A stretch of 64,000 nucleotides of DNA from Flavobacteriaceae bacterium UBA6268 (GCA_002440705.1 DJVA01000064.1:1-64000), one strand, 5' to 3'. Positions 53,218 through 62,784 are shown, counted from the first letter of the stretch. Made by a program: numbers and translations. Notes: generated by a model not told the origin, from the sequence alone.

Positions 53218-54589
53218 ATGATACAAGTTCGCTCCGCACCGCCTTATTCAAATAATAGCCGGTCAAAAGTGTAGAAAGCACATCGGCTATGGGAAATGCA
53301 ATCCAAACTCCAAGAATACCAATCATTGGAGGTAAGATAAACAATAGGGGAATCAGGAAAAATCCTTGCTTGGTCAAACTTAGCAAGAGTGCTGGGGTTG
53401 CCCTTCCTATTGCCTGAAAATAGGAAGCCCCTATCAATTGGATTACAATAACGGGGGTGGCTGCAAACACCCATCGCAAGGCCGTTGGGGTTCTTTCCAG
53501 GATTTCGGCATTGTTGGCCAAAGTAGCAGCATCCATGCCATCCGAATTGCTGATAAAAATGGAAACTATTTCCGATGGAAAGGCCATGATAATGATAAAA
53601 ATAAGCAAGGCCAATGCTCCCGAATATTTAATGGAAGTATTGATAGATTCCCGAACCCTATCAAATTTGCGTGCTCCATAATTGTATCCCGCAATCGGTA
53701 AAAATCCCTGATTGACACCAATTACCGGAAACAAGGCAAACATCAACATTCGGCTGATAATCCCGTAACTTGCTACATCCAAGGCATCGCCATGGGTAAT
53801 CAACACGTTGTTCAACAATACGGTAAGTACAGCAATGGTTCCTTGGCGTGCAAGCGTTACAAAACTCAGGGCATTGATTTCCTTTACCAGGTTTCGGTTC
53901 AGAAAAAACGATTGTAAGGTGAGCCGCAATTCACTCTTCACCATAAAAAACCAAAAGATGAACGCAAAACACACGGCATAACTGATAAAAGTAGCCCATG
54001 CCGCCCCTTCCATGCCCATATCAAAAACCTTAATCAATATCCAGTCCATGAAGATGTTGCCGATGGCCGGAAGCATCATGGCATACATGGCAAATTTGGG
54101 TTTCCCCTCGGCACGAATTACGTTGTTTCCCATCATGCACATCGCCAGCATAACAATGCCGTACAAAACAATTCGGTAATAGGTAAGTGCCAATTCCTTG
54201 AACGATTCGTCCGCACCAAAAAATTCGATTAGTTGGTGCTGAAAAATCAATCCAATGCATGCGAGCAATCCCGAGCTAAGCAATGTAAGTGTAATCTGGT
54301 TCCCGAACACTTTTAGCGCTTTGTCGTGGTCATCGGCTCCAAGGGCCCTGGACAAAACCGAGGTGCCTCCAATTCCCACGGCAAGACCAATGGCCCCAAT
54401 GAAAAACGTAACCGGGATAACGACAGTTATGGCCGAAATAGCTAAGGGCCCTAACCAACGCCCTACAAAAATGGTATCCACGATCATGTTCAGCGACATG
54501 ACCAAAATGCCAATGGAAGCAGGGACCGCTTGTTGGATGAGCAGTTTGCTAATGGATTCAGTCCCCAATGAAACAGAATGCTTTGCCAT
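53216..54589 (-). CDS. MATE family efflux transporter
   Basis: A 457-aa inner-membrane transporter with about 12 helices in two homologous halves and the MATE-typical start (SISKLLIQQAVPASIGILVMSLNMIVDTIFVGRWLG) plus GVNQGFLPIAGYNYGARK in the second half. It exports organic cations or drugs in exchange for Na+ or H+. Its start directly abuts the hemH stop, so it is probably transcribed from the hemH promoter. Substrate unknown; export of a porphyrin intermediate is conceivable from context only. Confidence 0.92.
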   Translation of the reverse strand: MAKHSVSLGTESISKLLIQQAVPASIGILVMSLNMIVDTIFVGRWLGPLAISAITVVIPVTFFIGAIGLAVGIGGTSVLSRALGADDHDKALKVFGNQITLTLLSSGLLACIGLIFQHQLIEFFGADESFKELALTYYRIVLYGIVMLAMCMMGNNVIRAEGKPKFAMYAMMLPAIGNIFMDWILIKVFDMGMEGAAWATFISYAVCFAFIFWFFMVKSELRLTLQSFFLNRNLVKEINALSFVTLARQGTIAVLTVLLNNVLITHGDALDVASYGIISRMLMFALFPVIGVNQGFLPIAGYNYGARKFDRVRESINTSIKYSGALALLIFIIIMAFPSEIVSIFISNSDGMDAATLANNAEILERTPTALRWVFAATPVIVIQLIGASYFQAIGRATPALLLSLTKQGFFLIPLLFILPPMIGILGVWIAFPIADVLSTLLTGYYLNKAVRSELVS

Positions 54590-55630
54590 TTATGCGATTG
54601 CAGTTTTAAGATCTTTGATTTGCCAGTGTTCAATCCATTTGGAAAGTAATGAAGCAAAAGCATCACTATCGTTCAAGCATGGAACGGTGATAAATTCGGT
54701 ACCGCCCATTTCGAGAAAAATTTCTTTTCCCTCCATGGCGATTTCTTCCAAGGTTTCCAGGCAGTCACTCACAAAAGCGGGAGTAACGATTGCCATGCTT
54801 TTGATCCCCATTTTTCCAAAACGCTCAATGGTGCGGTCGGTATAAGGCTGCAACCATGGATCAAATCCCAAACGCGATTGAAAAGAGGTAGAATAGGAAC
54901 CTTTTGGTAATTGCAGTTTTTCGGCCACCAACCGGGTGGTTTCCAAGCATTGATGCCGGTAACAAAACCGATGGGCTTCGGAAGGCGTTTTGCAACAAAC
55001 CTCGTCTAAGGCGCAGTGTCCTTTGGTAACATCGCTTTTTCGAATGTGTCGCTCAGGGACCCCGTGGTAACTGAAAAGTAAGTGCTCCACTTTTTTATCC
55101 TGAATGGATGCCGCAATGCTTTGGGACAAGACATCAATGTATTCTTCGTCGTTGTAAAAAGCTGGTAAAAAAGTGAGTTCCATTGTTGGAAACTTATTTT
55201 TTTGAATCTCCAACAACTTCACCTGAATCGTTTCAGTAGTGGCCATGGCAAACTGTGGGTATAGTGGAATGACCAATACTTGGTTTACGCCTTGTTGATG
55301 TAGTGTTTCCAAGCCTTTTTCAAGACTCATGCTTCCATACCTCATGGCCAATCCCACTGGAACTGTTGTTTTTTCTTGGACCTTTTCCTGCAATTTCTTT
55401 GAAATGACAATCAAAGGAGAACCCTCTTTCCACCAAATTTTTTGATAGGCTTCCGCCGATTTTTTTGGGCGTGTATTTAGGATAATTCCTTTTACTAATA
55501 AGGTTCTTGCCCATTTTGGTAGGTCGATCACACGGGGATCCATCAAAAATTCTTCAAGGTATTTTCTAACGTCCTTGGGATTGGTACTGTCTGGAGAGCC
55601 CAAGTTAACAAGCAGCACGCCTTTCTTCAT
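54590..55630 (-). CDS. hemH: Ferrochelatase
   Basis: A 346-aa ferrochelatase that inserts Fe(II) into protoporphyrin IX. The family signature with the catalytic histidine is LLFSYHGVPERHIR. The N-terminal LLVNLGSPDS and the C-terminal FVSDCLETLEEI with its glutamates are also present. It carries several cysteines (EVCCKTPSEAHRFCYRHQC), as in the [2Fe-2S]-type or Cys-rich bacterial enzymes. It completes the heme pathway with hemJ and the operon 1.2 kb away on the other strand. The MATE gene follows with no gap. Confidence 0.93.
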   Translation of the reverse strand: MKKGVLLVNLGSPDSTNPKDVRKYLEEFLMDPRVIDLPKWARTLLVKGIILNTRPKKSAEAYQKIWWKEGSPLIVISKKLQEKVQEKTTVPVGLAMRYGSMSLEKGLETLHQQGVNQVLVIPLYPQFAMATTETIQVKLLEIQKNKFPTMELTFLPAFYNDEEYIDVLSQSIAASIQDKKVEHLLFSYHGVPERHIRKSDVTKGHCALDEVCCKTPSEAHRFCYRHQCLETTRLVAEKLQLPKGSYSTSFQSRLGFDPWLQPYTDRTIERFGKMGIKSMAIVTPAFVSDCLETLEEIAMEGKEIFLEMGGTEFITVPCLNDSDAFASLLSKWIEHWQIKDLKTAIA

Positions 55631-55718
55631 AATGTCTACAAATTCAATACAAAAATACAGGCTAAGGGGGCAAAATTTCTTAAAAAAGCATCAAAGTTGC
55701 GCATTTCGCTATCGGGTT

Positions 55719-56609
55719 TCATGATGAAAACGATTCCATGATAAATTTTTTAGGAGTAATTCCATATTTTTTCTTGAACGCGGCAATAAAATGACTTGCC
55801 GTACTATACCCTATTTTAAGTCCAACTTCATTAACATTATGGCTGCCAGAAATCAAAAGTTGTCTTGCACGCTCCATTTTGTAATCGAACAAAAAACTGA
55901 ATACAGGCTCCCCATAAACCTCTTTAAAACCCTCTTTCAATTTATTGATGGGGAGTGCAACCTCTTTAGAAAGCTCTTGCAAAGTCGGGGGTTCTGCCAT
56001 TCTTGAAATGATGATGTCTTTTGCCATTTTTATTTTGGTCATATTTTCTTCATCGACCAGAAAAGGGCATTTTTCTACATCCCTTTGTTGCGGGGTGAAG
56101 TAAAGGCTCAATAATTCCAAGGTCTTTGCCTTAAGATAAAGTGATTGTACCATGGGGTGGAAACTGCCCTGAAGCATTTGGTTGAGCACAATAGCCATCG
56201 AGGGAGAGATCGTTTCATCCTTATAATACCTGCGTTGTTTATTTTCTTTACTGAGAAATGGAATGTGATTGGCTTCACTTGAAAACAGTTCATGCAAGGC
56301 TTGAATCGAGATCAACAGGGAAATCCCCCAACTCTTGGGATTCAATTGCAACGCAATAGGCAAATCTTGGTTGGGATTGTACAACAACAGCGAATGGTCT
56401 TCCAGCATAGGTAATTGATAACTTCCATCGTTGTACGAAAATTGGCCTTGTCCCTTAACCCCAAAATGAAACTGCACAACATGATGTGCAACATTTTTGT
56501 AATACTGTTGCATTTCCGAGCTTTCGTTAATCCATTTTAAAACGGAAATGCCACGGTCATTCAATAATTCAAGAAAAATGCCTTCAGCGATATTTTTAGG
56601 ATGATTCAA
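55719..56609 (-). CDS. AraC-family transcriptional regulator
   Basis: A 296-aa soluble regulator with an N-terminal ~190-residue ligand domain and a C-terminal AraC helix-turn-helix pair (PTLQELSKEVALPINKLKEGFKEVYGEPVF...NEVGLKIGYSTASHFIAAFKKKYGITPKKF). The frame begins with TTG at 56609, no ATG being available near the conserved start. It sits between hemH and hemA; related Fe/heme-linked AraC regulators occur in Bacteroidota, so control of heme or iron genes is plausible. Two palindromes lie in its leader. Confidence 0.85.
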   Translation of the reverse strand: MNHPKNIAEGIFLELLNDRGISVLKWINESSEMQQYYKNVAHHVVQFHFGVKGQGQFSYNDGSYQLPMLEDHSLLLYNPNQDLPIALQLNPKSWGISLLISIQALHELFSSEANHIPFLSKENKQRRYYKDETISPSMAIVLNQMLQGSFHPMVQSLYLKAKTLELLSLYFTPQQRDVEKCPFLVDEENMTKIKMAKDIIISRMAEPPTLQELSKEVALPINKLKEGFKEVYGEPVFSFLFDYKMERARQLLISGSHNVNEVGLKIGYSTASHFIAAFKKKYGITPKKFIMESFSS

Positions 56610-56620
56610 TGAAAATATTA

Positions 56621-56654
56621 TTTAGAATTATTCTAGATTAATTCAATTGAATTA
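56621..56654. promoter_or_regulatory. Fur/PerR-like palindrome and adjacent palindrome between araC and hemA
   Basis: TTTAGAAT-T-ATTCTAGA (56621-56637) has the 7-1-7 layout of Fur-family boxes with one mismatch. TAATTCAATTGAATTA (56639-56654) is a perfect 16-bp palindrome. Both lie between the araC -7 box and its start, ~140 bp upstream of hemA. Confidence 0.5.
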
Positions 56655-56667
56655 TAATTTGAACCCT

Positions 56668-56675
56668 CAAATTTA
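56668..56675 (-). promoter_or_regulatory. -7 promoter element of the AraC gene
   Basis: Minus-strand TAAATTTG matches TAnnTTTG, 58 bp before the TTG start, leaving a leader that contains the two palindromes. Confidence 0.45.
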
Positions 56676-56770
56676 AAGGAAAAAGCTGATGCTCGTCATA
56701 CTTTTAGCAAAATTAACTTCCTTCGTTATTATTCGTGCCGTTAACGTTATTTTTTAAAATACCATTCTTC

Positions 56771-56778
56771 TACTTTTG
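56771..56778 (+). promoter_or_regulatory. -7 promoter element of the hem operon
   Basis: TACTTTTG matches TAnnTTTG and lies 12 bp before the ATG at 56791. It includes the in-frame TTG at 56776, which therefore cannot be the hemA start. Confidence 0.6.
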
Positions 56779-56790
56779 CAGCATCATGCT

Positions 56791-58062
56791 ATGAAAAAAA
56801 CCTTGAGGCAATATTTTGATAAGGACCTTCCTGAAACATTTTTTGTAATTGGGATCAACTACACCAAAGCAGATGCAGAAACCCGAGGTCTTTACAGCCT
56901 TTCGGAAACCACACAACAACATTTGCTACTTGATACCAAAAAGCAGACTTACAATGCTTTAAGCGTTCTCTCTACCTGCAATCGGACCGAAGTGTATGGT
57001 TTTGCAAAAGATCCCGAACAGCTTATTCAACTCTTGTGCACTTACACGCGAGGCTCGACCAAAGTGTTTCACAAAATGGCGTATGTCTACAAAGGCCATG
57101 AAGCTGTATCACACGTGTTTAAAGTGGGCACCGGTCTGGACAGCCAAATTTTGGGAGATTTTGAGATCATCAGCCAACTGCGAAACAGCTTCAAGCGTTC
57201 GAAGGACCTTGGGCTCTTAAATGCCTACATGGAACGCCTCATCAACGTGGTGGTTCAAACGAGTAAGCGTATCAAAAATGAAACCCAAATTTCCAACGGT
57301 GCAACTTCGGTAAGTTTTGCTGCCGTGCAGTACATCTTGGCAAGGATTCCATTTGTTGCACAAAAGAACATCCTGTTGTTTGGGCTTGGGAAAATAGGAA
57401 GGAACACTTGTGAAAACCTCGTCAAACATACCCGAAACAAACAGATAACCCTTATCAATCGCTCCAAACCCAAAGCCGAAGCATTAGCGGGAAAATTTCA
57501 GCTTACCGTTAAGGACTATGCCGAGATCCAAAGTGAAATAATACAAACGGATGTACTCGTGGTGGCCACTGGAGCCTCAAACCCCACCATCAGTAAAGAA
57601 CTGCTTTTTCTTAAAAAGCCCTTGCTGATCCTGGACTTATCTATCCCTAAAAATGTCGATTCAAATGTGGTCGAAAACCCATTGGTAAGTTTGGTTCATT
57701 TGGATGAACTTTCAAAAATGACTGACCAAACCCTGCACAACAGAAAAGCAGAATTGCCACTTGCCCTTGCCATTTTGGAGGAAGCCAAAGACGAATTTCA
57801 CGAATGGGCTGCTCACAGAAAATATGCTCCCTTTATTAGATCCTTTAAAGAAAAGCTGAGTGAAATTAAAGATGGGGAAATCGCATTTCAGAGAAAAAAA
57901 ACAGAAGGATTCCAAGAAGATCATGCCGCCTTGCTTGCCGATCGATTGATCCATAAATTGACGACACAGGTAGTCAATCATTTAAAAACCGCAAATGGAT
58001 CGGCAGAACAAAGCCTGGAAATCATTCAAAAAATGTTTGAACTTGAAACCCAAAAGGATTGA
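56791..58062 (+). CDS. hemA: Glutamyl-tRNA reductase
   Basis: A 423-aa enzyme reducing glutamyl-tRNA(Glu) to glutamate-1-semialdehyde, the committed step of C5 heme synthesis. The catalytic cysteine is in LSTCNRTEVYGF, the NADPH-binding domain has GLGKIGRNT, and the C-terminal dimerisation helix bundle is present. The ATG at 56791 is used because the promoter overlaps the upstream TTG. First gene of the operon. Its stop TGA overlaps the TTG start of hemC. Confidence 0.94.
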   Translation: MKKTLRQYFDKDLPETFFVIGINYTKADAETRGLYSLSETTQQHLLLDTKKQTYNALSVLSTCNRTEVYGFAKDPEQLIQLLCTYTRGSTKVFHKMAYVYKGHEAVSHVFKVGTGLDSQILGDFEIISQLRNSFKRSKDLGLLNAYMERLINVVVQTSKRIKNETQISNGATSVSFAAVQYILARIPFVAQKNILLFGLGKIGRNTCENLVKHTRNKQITLINRSKPKAEALAGKFQLTVKDYAEIQSEIIQTDVLVVATGASNPTISKELLFLKKPLLILDLSIPKNVDSNVVENPLVSLVHLDELSKMTDQTLHNRKAELPLALAILEEAKDEFHEWAAHRKYAPFIRSFKEKLSEIKDGEIAFQRKKTEGFQEDHAALLADRLIHKLTTQVVNHLKTANGSAEQSLEIIQKMFELETQKD

Positions 58063-58973
58063 AAAAGGCATTGCGCATTGGCACTAGAAACAGCCCCTTG
58101 GCCTTATGGCAGGCCCAGCAGGTGAAAACAAGATTGCAGGACCTAGGGTTTGAGACCGTATTGGTCCCTGTCACTTCAGACGGCGATCTCAATCTTCAAA
58201 AGCCCTTATATGAATTGGGAATTACGGGTATTTTTACCAAAACATTGGACTTGGCCCTTTTGAATGGAGAAATTGACATAGCCGTTCATAGCCTGAAGGA
58301 TGTACCTACATTACTTCCCAAAGGCCTTGTGGAAACTGCGGTTTTGGAACGCGGCTCCCATAGTGATGTCTTAGTCCCAAAAGAGGGACTGGACCTTGGG
58401 GGGCCTTGTACCATAGCCACAGGAAGTCTGCGTAGAAAAGCACAATGGCTATACCGCTATCCCCACCACAAAGTGGTGGGTTTACGTGGTAACGTAAACA
58501 CGAGGCTGCAACGCCTCGAGGATAGCGACTGGCAGGGAGCAGTTTTTGCAAAAGCGGGATTGGAACGCATCGACCTGCTCCCAAAAAATGCAATGGAATT
58601 GGAATGGATGATTCCCGCACCAGCACAAGGGGCTATGGTTATTGTCGCAAATGAAAATGACGTGTTTGCTAAAGAAGCATCCGCGCTCTTAAATCATGTT
58701 AATTCCCGAATTTGTACCTATGTTGAACGTGAATTCCTAAGGATATTGGAGGGGGGGTGTACCGCACCTATAGGAGCCTTGGCCAAGATTGAGCGCGGAT
58801 GGATTCATTTCCATGGGATGTTGTTGGCAATAGATGGAACTGCTATGGTACAGGTGCAGAAAAAAACTGAGATCAATTCCTTCATAGGTTTCGGCAAATC
58901 CTGCGCCGAAGCGCTTCTTGGCAAGGGCGGAAAACCCATCATGGAACAAATTAAAAAGACCCATTCCCATTGA
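58059..58973 (+). CDS. hemC: Porphobilinogen deaminase (hydroxymethylbilane synthase)
   Basis: A 304-aa enzyme that joins four porphobilinogens into hydroxymethylbilane. Key parts are the IGTRNSPLALWQA start, the substrate-binding HSLKDVP and GSLRRKAQ motifs, and the dipyrromethane-cofactor cysteine in LEGGCTAPIG. It begins with TTG (58059-58061), overlapping the hemA stop as TTGA. This is the only start that gives the conserved N-terminus. Confidence 0.94.
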   Translation: MKKALRIGTRNSPLALWQAQQVKTRLQDLGFETVLVPVTSDGDLNLQKPLYELGITGIFTKTLDLALLNGEIDIAVHSLKDVPTLLPKGLVETAVLERGSHSDVLVPKEGLDLGGPCTIATGSLRRKAQWLYRYPHHKVVGLRGNVNTRLQRLEDSDWQGAVFAKAGLERIDLLPKNAMELEWMIPAPAQGAMVIVANENDVFAKEASALLNHVNSRICTYVEREFLRILEGGCTAPIGALAKIERGWIHFHGMLLAIDGTAMVQVQKKTEINSFIGFGKSCAEALLGKGGKPIMEQIKKTHSH

Positions 58974-59614
58974 AAACAGTCCTGAGCACTAAAATCCTCA
59001 ACCTTAATCAAAAGGAATTGTTGTTAAACGCTGGACTTCACTTGGTAGAATACAATGCCATTCAAATCGAGTTTTTGAAATTTGATGTGCCGAAAAAAAT
59101 CGAAAACGCTGTATTTACAAGTCAAAATTCCGTACACGCTATCACCGGAAAAGACCTTCAGATTGAAAACGTGTTTTGTGTTGGACAAAAAACCAAACGC
59201 CTTTTAGAGACATTTGGGGAAAAAATCATAAAAACGTCTAAAAATGCTGCAGAATTGGCCAATTTCATTCAAAAATACCACAAAAATGATGTTTTTTATT
59301 ATTTTTCGGGTGCCATAAGGAGGAATGAAATTGCGGATTCCTTTACTAAAAATTCGATAACCTTTTCCGAAATAACTACCTACAAAACAATCCTCAACCC
59401 CAAAAAATTCGATCAAAACTGGGACGCCATCCTCTTTTACAGCCCCAGTGGCGTGGAAAGCTACACACAAATCAATAGTTTGGATTCCCAACTCGCGATT
59501 TGTATTGGCGAAACTACTGCTTCCGAAACCTTAAAACATACCCCACGGGTCCATAGGGCAAATAGTCCTACCGTTGAAAGTGTAATTGCCAAAGCCGTTA
59601 ACGTACTGCGATGA
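58970..59614 (+). CDS. hemD: Uroporphyrinogen-III synthase
   Basis: A 214-aa protein with two flavodoxin-like lobes, weakly conserved as usual for HemD. Recognisable are FTSQNSVHAI in the first lobe, YFSGAIRRNEI in the linker and LFYSPSGVESY with the following ICIGETTASE in the second. It closes hydroxymethylbilane into uroporphyrinogen III. Start TTG at 58970 overlaps the hemC stop as TTGA. The stop overlaps hemE by ATGA. The position between hemC and hemE supports the call. Confidence 0.88.
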   Translation: MKTVLSTKILNLNQKELLLNAGLHLVEYNAIQIEFLKFDVPKKIENAVFTSQNSVHAITGKDLQIENVFCVGQKTKRLLETFGEKIIKTSKNAAELANFIQKYHKNDVFYYFSGAIRRNEIADSFTKNSITFSEITTYKTILNPKKFDQNWDAILFYSPSGVESYTQINSLDSQLAICIGETTASETLKHTPRVHRANSPTVESVIAKAVNVLR

Positions 59615-60633
59615 TTAAAAACGATCTATTTTTACGTGCCCTAAAGGGTGAAACCGTAGAACGCCCTCCCGTTTGGTTGATGCGGCAAGCTGGACGCTAC
59701 TTGCCTGAATTTCAAGAAATAAAAACGAAATACGATTTTTTTACGCGATGCCAAACGCCCGAACTGGCCAGTGAAATTACCCTACAGCCCATTCGTCGTT
59801 TTGGCATGGATGCTGCCATCCTGTTTAGTGATATTTTGGTGGTCCCACAAGCCATGAACATTCCTGTTGAAATGAAAGCCGAAATTGGACCTTGGTTGCC
59901 AAAACCCATTCATTCGGCTAGAGCCCTGGCAGAAGTATATGTCCCAGATATTGATGAAACCCTTGGCTACGTTATGGAAGCCATAAAAATGACCAAGGAA
60001 AAACTCCAAAACGAGATTCCATTGATCGGTTTTGCCGGTAGCCCATGGACCATTTTTTGTTACTGTACGGAAGGACAGGGCTCCAAAACCTTTGCCAAAG
60101 CCAAGGAGTTGTGTTACACCAACCCTCAGTTAGCACACCAATTACTTCAAAAAATCACTGATACAACCATTGCCTATTTGAAGAAAAAAGTAGGGGCTGG
60201 GGTAGACGCCGTACAACTATTTGATAGCTGGGGGGGCTTGCTCTCTCCTCACGATTATCAAGAATTCAGCTGGAAGTACCTGCAACAAATTATTGATGCA
60301 CTGAAGCCATTGATTCCGGTTATCATCTTTGGAAAAGGGTGCTGGTTTGCCCTTGAAACCATGTCCAAAAGTGGTGCCGCTGCCCTAGGGATTGATTGGA
60401 CCTGCCCAGCGGAAACAGCGCGAAAACTTACTGGCGGAATCATTACTTTACAAGGAAATTTTGACCCTTCCCGTCTATTGAGTTCCCCCAAGGTAATCGC
60501 CAACATGGTTACTGAGATGATTGATTCCTTTGGTAAAGATCGATACATTGTGAATCTGGGACATGGTATTTTGCCAAACATCCCATTGGAACATGTTAAG
60601 GTATTTGTTGAAACGGTTAAAGCCTATAGATAG
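59611..60633 (+). CDS. hemE: Uroporphyrinogen decarboxylase
   Basis: A 340-aa cytosolic enzyme removing the four acetate carboxyls of uroporphyrinogen III. Family signatures are PPVWLMRQAGRYLPEF near the start, the catalytic aspartate in ILFSDILVVPQA, and GFAGSPWTIFCYCTEG. Length is typical. Start overlaps hemD by 4 bp; the next gene begins 2 bp after the stop. Confidence 0.95.
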   Translation: MIKNDLFLRALKGETVERPPVWLMRQAGRYLPEFQEIKTKYDFFTRCQTPELASEITLQPIRRFGMDAAILFSDILVVPQAMNIPVEMKAEIGPWLPKPIHSARALAEVYVPDIDETLGYVMEAIKMTKEKLQNEIPLIGFAGSPWTIFCYCTEGQGSKTFAKAKELCYTNPQLAHQLLQKITDTTIAYLKKKVGAGVDAVQLFDSWGGLLSPHDYQEFSWKYLQQIIDALKPLIPVIIFGKGCWFALETMSKSGAAALGIDWTCPAETARKLTGGIITLQGNFDPSRLLSSPKVIANMVTEMIDSFGKDRYIVNLGHGILPNIPLEHVKVFVETVKAYR

Positions 60634-60635
60634 GA

Positions 60636-61133
60636 ATGAATTTGTGGGAAAAAATTAGACACATTCGCCCTACTCGATTGATTCAATTTGGGATAATATT
60701 CCTAAAAAGACCGTTATTGTTAGTTCCTGTGTGGAAAGCTACCAAAGGTACCTTAAAGGTGTGCGATCGATTGTATGGTAATCTGCACCATGGGACAGGA
60801 AAAGCAAATGCTTTTCGGCACGCTTTCTGGAACTACCAATTATGCCAAAAAACACTAAAAATTACCAGAGATAAGCAAAAAAGTGTCAATTTTACGCAAA
60901 AATTAGTTGATTTTTATGAAAAAGCCGCTAAAACCAAATGGTTAGATCAGGCCATGGATTTGCATAACAATGCTATTGGAAGAGCTTACTTTTTACTACA
61001 TTTTGATAAAAATGATCGGGAAATCACCTATTTAATGCAAAAATTGGCTGAAAATGCTAAAAAAGTGGGTAAAATCGAAGAAATTCAAACTTACCATAAT
61101 GCCCTTGTATATCTAAATGATGAACCATGTTAA
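60636..61133 (+). CDS. Conserved hypothetical protein, DUF6973-like
   Basis: A 165-aa basic, mostly helical protein. The two conserved blocks NAFRHAFWNYQL (about residues 59-70) and DLHNNAIGRAYF (~108-119) resemble the DUF6973 type, whose paired His and Asn/Asp residues suggest a metal site. Function is not known. It is locked inside the heme operon (2 bp after hemE, overlapping the next gene by 7 bp), so it is co-expressed with heme synthesis. Confidence 0.7.
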   Translation: MNLWEKIRHIRPTRLIQFGIIFLKRPLLLVPVWKATKGTLKVCDRLYGNLHHGTGKANAFRHAFWNYQLCQKTLKITRDKQKSVNFTQKLVDFYEKAAKTKWLDQAMDLHNNAIGRAYFLLHFDKNDREITYLMQKLAENAKKVGKIEEIQTYHNALVYLNDEPC

Positions 61134-61876
61134 AAGGTTATTTTAGAGGAATCAAAGCGTATGCCGGTACTTTCGGCATTATCTATAAATTGGGATTGTG
61201 GCGCTATTTTTTTGTGCCTATCATCCTAAGTGTTTTCATAGCCTTCCTCATTGGTTTTTCTGCTTGGGGTTTGTCGGACAACCTAGGCGGTTGGATTGCT
61301 CAAATCTGGCCATGGGAATGGGGCTCCCATACGTTTAGGACCGTTAGCGATGTTTTAGGAGGTTTGGCAATCATTACCCTGGGGCTTATTGCCTATAAAC
61401 ACATCGTAATGGCATTAAGTGCCCCCTTCATGGGCGCTGTCTCCGAAAAAATTGAAGCCCACTTCCATGAGGACACATCCAACAAATCCCAATCGAGTTT
61501 TATTCAATTGCTTTGGAGGGGAATTCGTGTCAACCTAAGAAACTTACTTATGGAACTTTTGCTTTCCATTCCCATCCTCATCATAGGCTTTATCCCATTC
61601 GTTGGCTTCATTTCCACCCCGCTATTATTTTTGGTGCAAGCGTACTATGCAGGATTTGGCAATATGGATTACACTCTGGAACGGCATCTGGACTACGCCA
61701 GAAGCATCCCTTTCGTAAAGTCCAACCGCGGCATTGCTATGGGCAATGGCACCATATTCATGCTACTGTTGTTGGTTCCGGTCTTAGGGCTGATCCTAGT
61801 CCTCCCACTTTCTGTTACAGCTGCATCCGTAAGTACTTTGGAGCTACTTCATCCTAAAAAAACGCCTTCAGTATGA
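61127..61876 (+). CDS. EI24 domain-containing membrane protein (CysZ-like)
   Basis: A 249-aa integral membrane protein with four to five long helices and the EI24/CysZ pattern (GIIYKLGLWRYFFVPIILSV..., PFMGAVSEKIEAHFHE, YYAGFGNMDYTLERHLDYARSIPFVKSNRGIAMGNG). E. coli CysZ is a sulfate transporter; the flavobacterial members within heme operons have no proven role. It overlaps the genes on both sides (7 bp and 4 bp). Confidence 0.85.
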   Translation: MLKGYFRGIKAYAGTFGIIYKLGLWRYFFVPIILSVFIAFLIGFSAWGLSDNLGGWIAQIWPWEWGSHTFRTVSDVLGGLAIITLGLIAYKHIVMALSAPFMGAVSEKIEAHFHEDTSNKSQSSFIQLLWRGIRVNLRNLLMELLLSIPILIIGFIPFVGFISTPLLFLVQAYYAGFGNMDYTLERHLDYARSIPFVKSNRGIAMGNGTIFMLLLLVPVLGLILVLPLSVTAASVSTLELLHPKKTPSV

Positions 61877-62775
61877 AAGAAGCATTTGTAGATTACATCC
61901 ACAATTTGCAAAACGGTATTACCACGGCTTTGGAAGCAATGGATGGTGTAGCCAAATTCAAGGAAGACCTTTGGGAACGCAAAGCTGGTGGCGGTGGAAA
62001 GACCAGGGTCATCGAAAATGGAGGCCTCTTCGAAAAAGGAGGTGTCAATACTAGTGTCGTACACGGAACCCTTCCCGAATCGCTTCAGCATTATTTTGAA
62101 ACAGCGGATGCCGATTTTTTTGCAGCGGGGTTGAGCTTGGTCCTGCATCCCAAAAATCCCTTCGTCCCAACCGTTCACGCTAATTGGCGCTATTTTGAAA
62201 TCTACGATCGCAATGGAACCCTTATGGATGCTTGGTTTGGTGGCGGACAAGACCTTACTCCTTATTACCTTTTTGAGGAAGATGCCAAACACTTTCACCA
62301 AGTGTGCAAATCGGTTTGTGATGCCCATGGAACTAATTTTTATGACGACTTTAAACAACAATGCGACGCGTATTTCTACAATACCCATCGCGGTGAAGCC
62401 CGAGGGATTGGTGGGTTGTTCTTCGATCGCTTGAAGGCCAATTCCGAGAGGGCAATGGAAGACTGGTATCATTTTGTTACTTCCGTTGGAAATAGTTTTT
62501 TGGATGCCTATTTGCCCATTGTTTCCGCCAGAAAGGCCATTCCCTATGGCGAGAGAGAACGCCAATGGCAAGAAATCCGCCGAGGACGCTATGTGGAATT
62601 CAATTTAGTGCACGATAAAGGCACTTTATTTGGGCTTAAAACCCAAGGGCGAATTGAAAGTATTTTAATGAGCCTTCCGCCCACCGTACAATGGCGTTAC
62701 GATCACCATCCTGAAATGGGAAGTGCTGAAGCCAAATTGATTGAAGTATTAAAACATCCCATATCTTGGGTTTAA
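61873..62775 (+). CDS. hemF: Oxygen-dependent coproporphyrinogen III oxidase
   Basis: A 300-aa cytosolic enzyme converting coproporphyrinogen III to protoporphyrinogen IX with O2. Conserved stretches are RVIENGGLFEKGGVN, HPKNPFVPTVHANWRYFE, WFGGGQDLTPYYLFEEDA and HRGEARGIGGLFFD. Length is normal. Its use implies aerobic life; a HemN alternative is not in the window. Start overlaps the EI24 gene by ATGA. Confidence 0.95.
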   Translation: MKEAFVDYIHNLQNGITTALEAMDGVAKFKEDLWERKAGGGGKTRVIENGGLFEKGGVNTSVVHGTLPESLQHYFETADADFFAAGLSLVLHPKNPFVPTVHANWRYFEIYDRNGTLMDAWFGGGQDLTPYYLFEEDAKHFHQVCKSVCDAHGTNFYDDFKQQCDAYFYNTHRGEARGIGGLFFDRLKANSERAMEDWYHFVTSVGNSFLDAYLPIVSARKAIPYGERERQWQEIRRGRYVEFNLVHDKGTLFGLKTQGRIESILMSLPPTVQWRYDHHPEMGSAEAKLIEVLKHPISWV

Positions 62776-62784
62776 AATAGGTGT

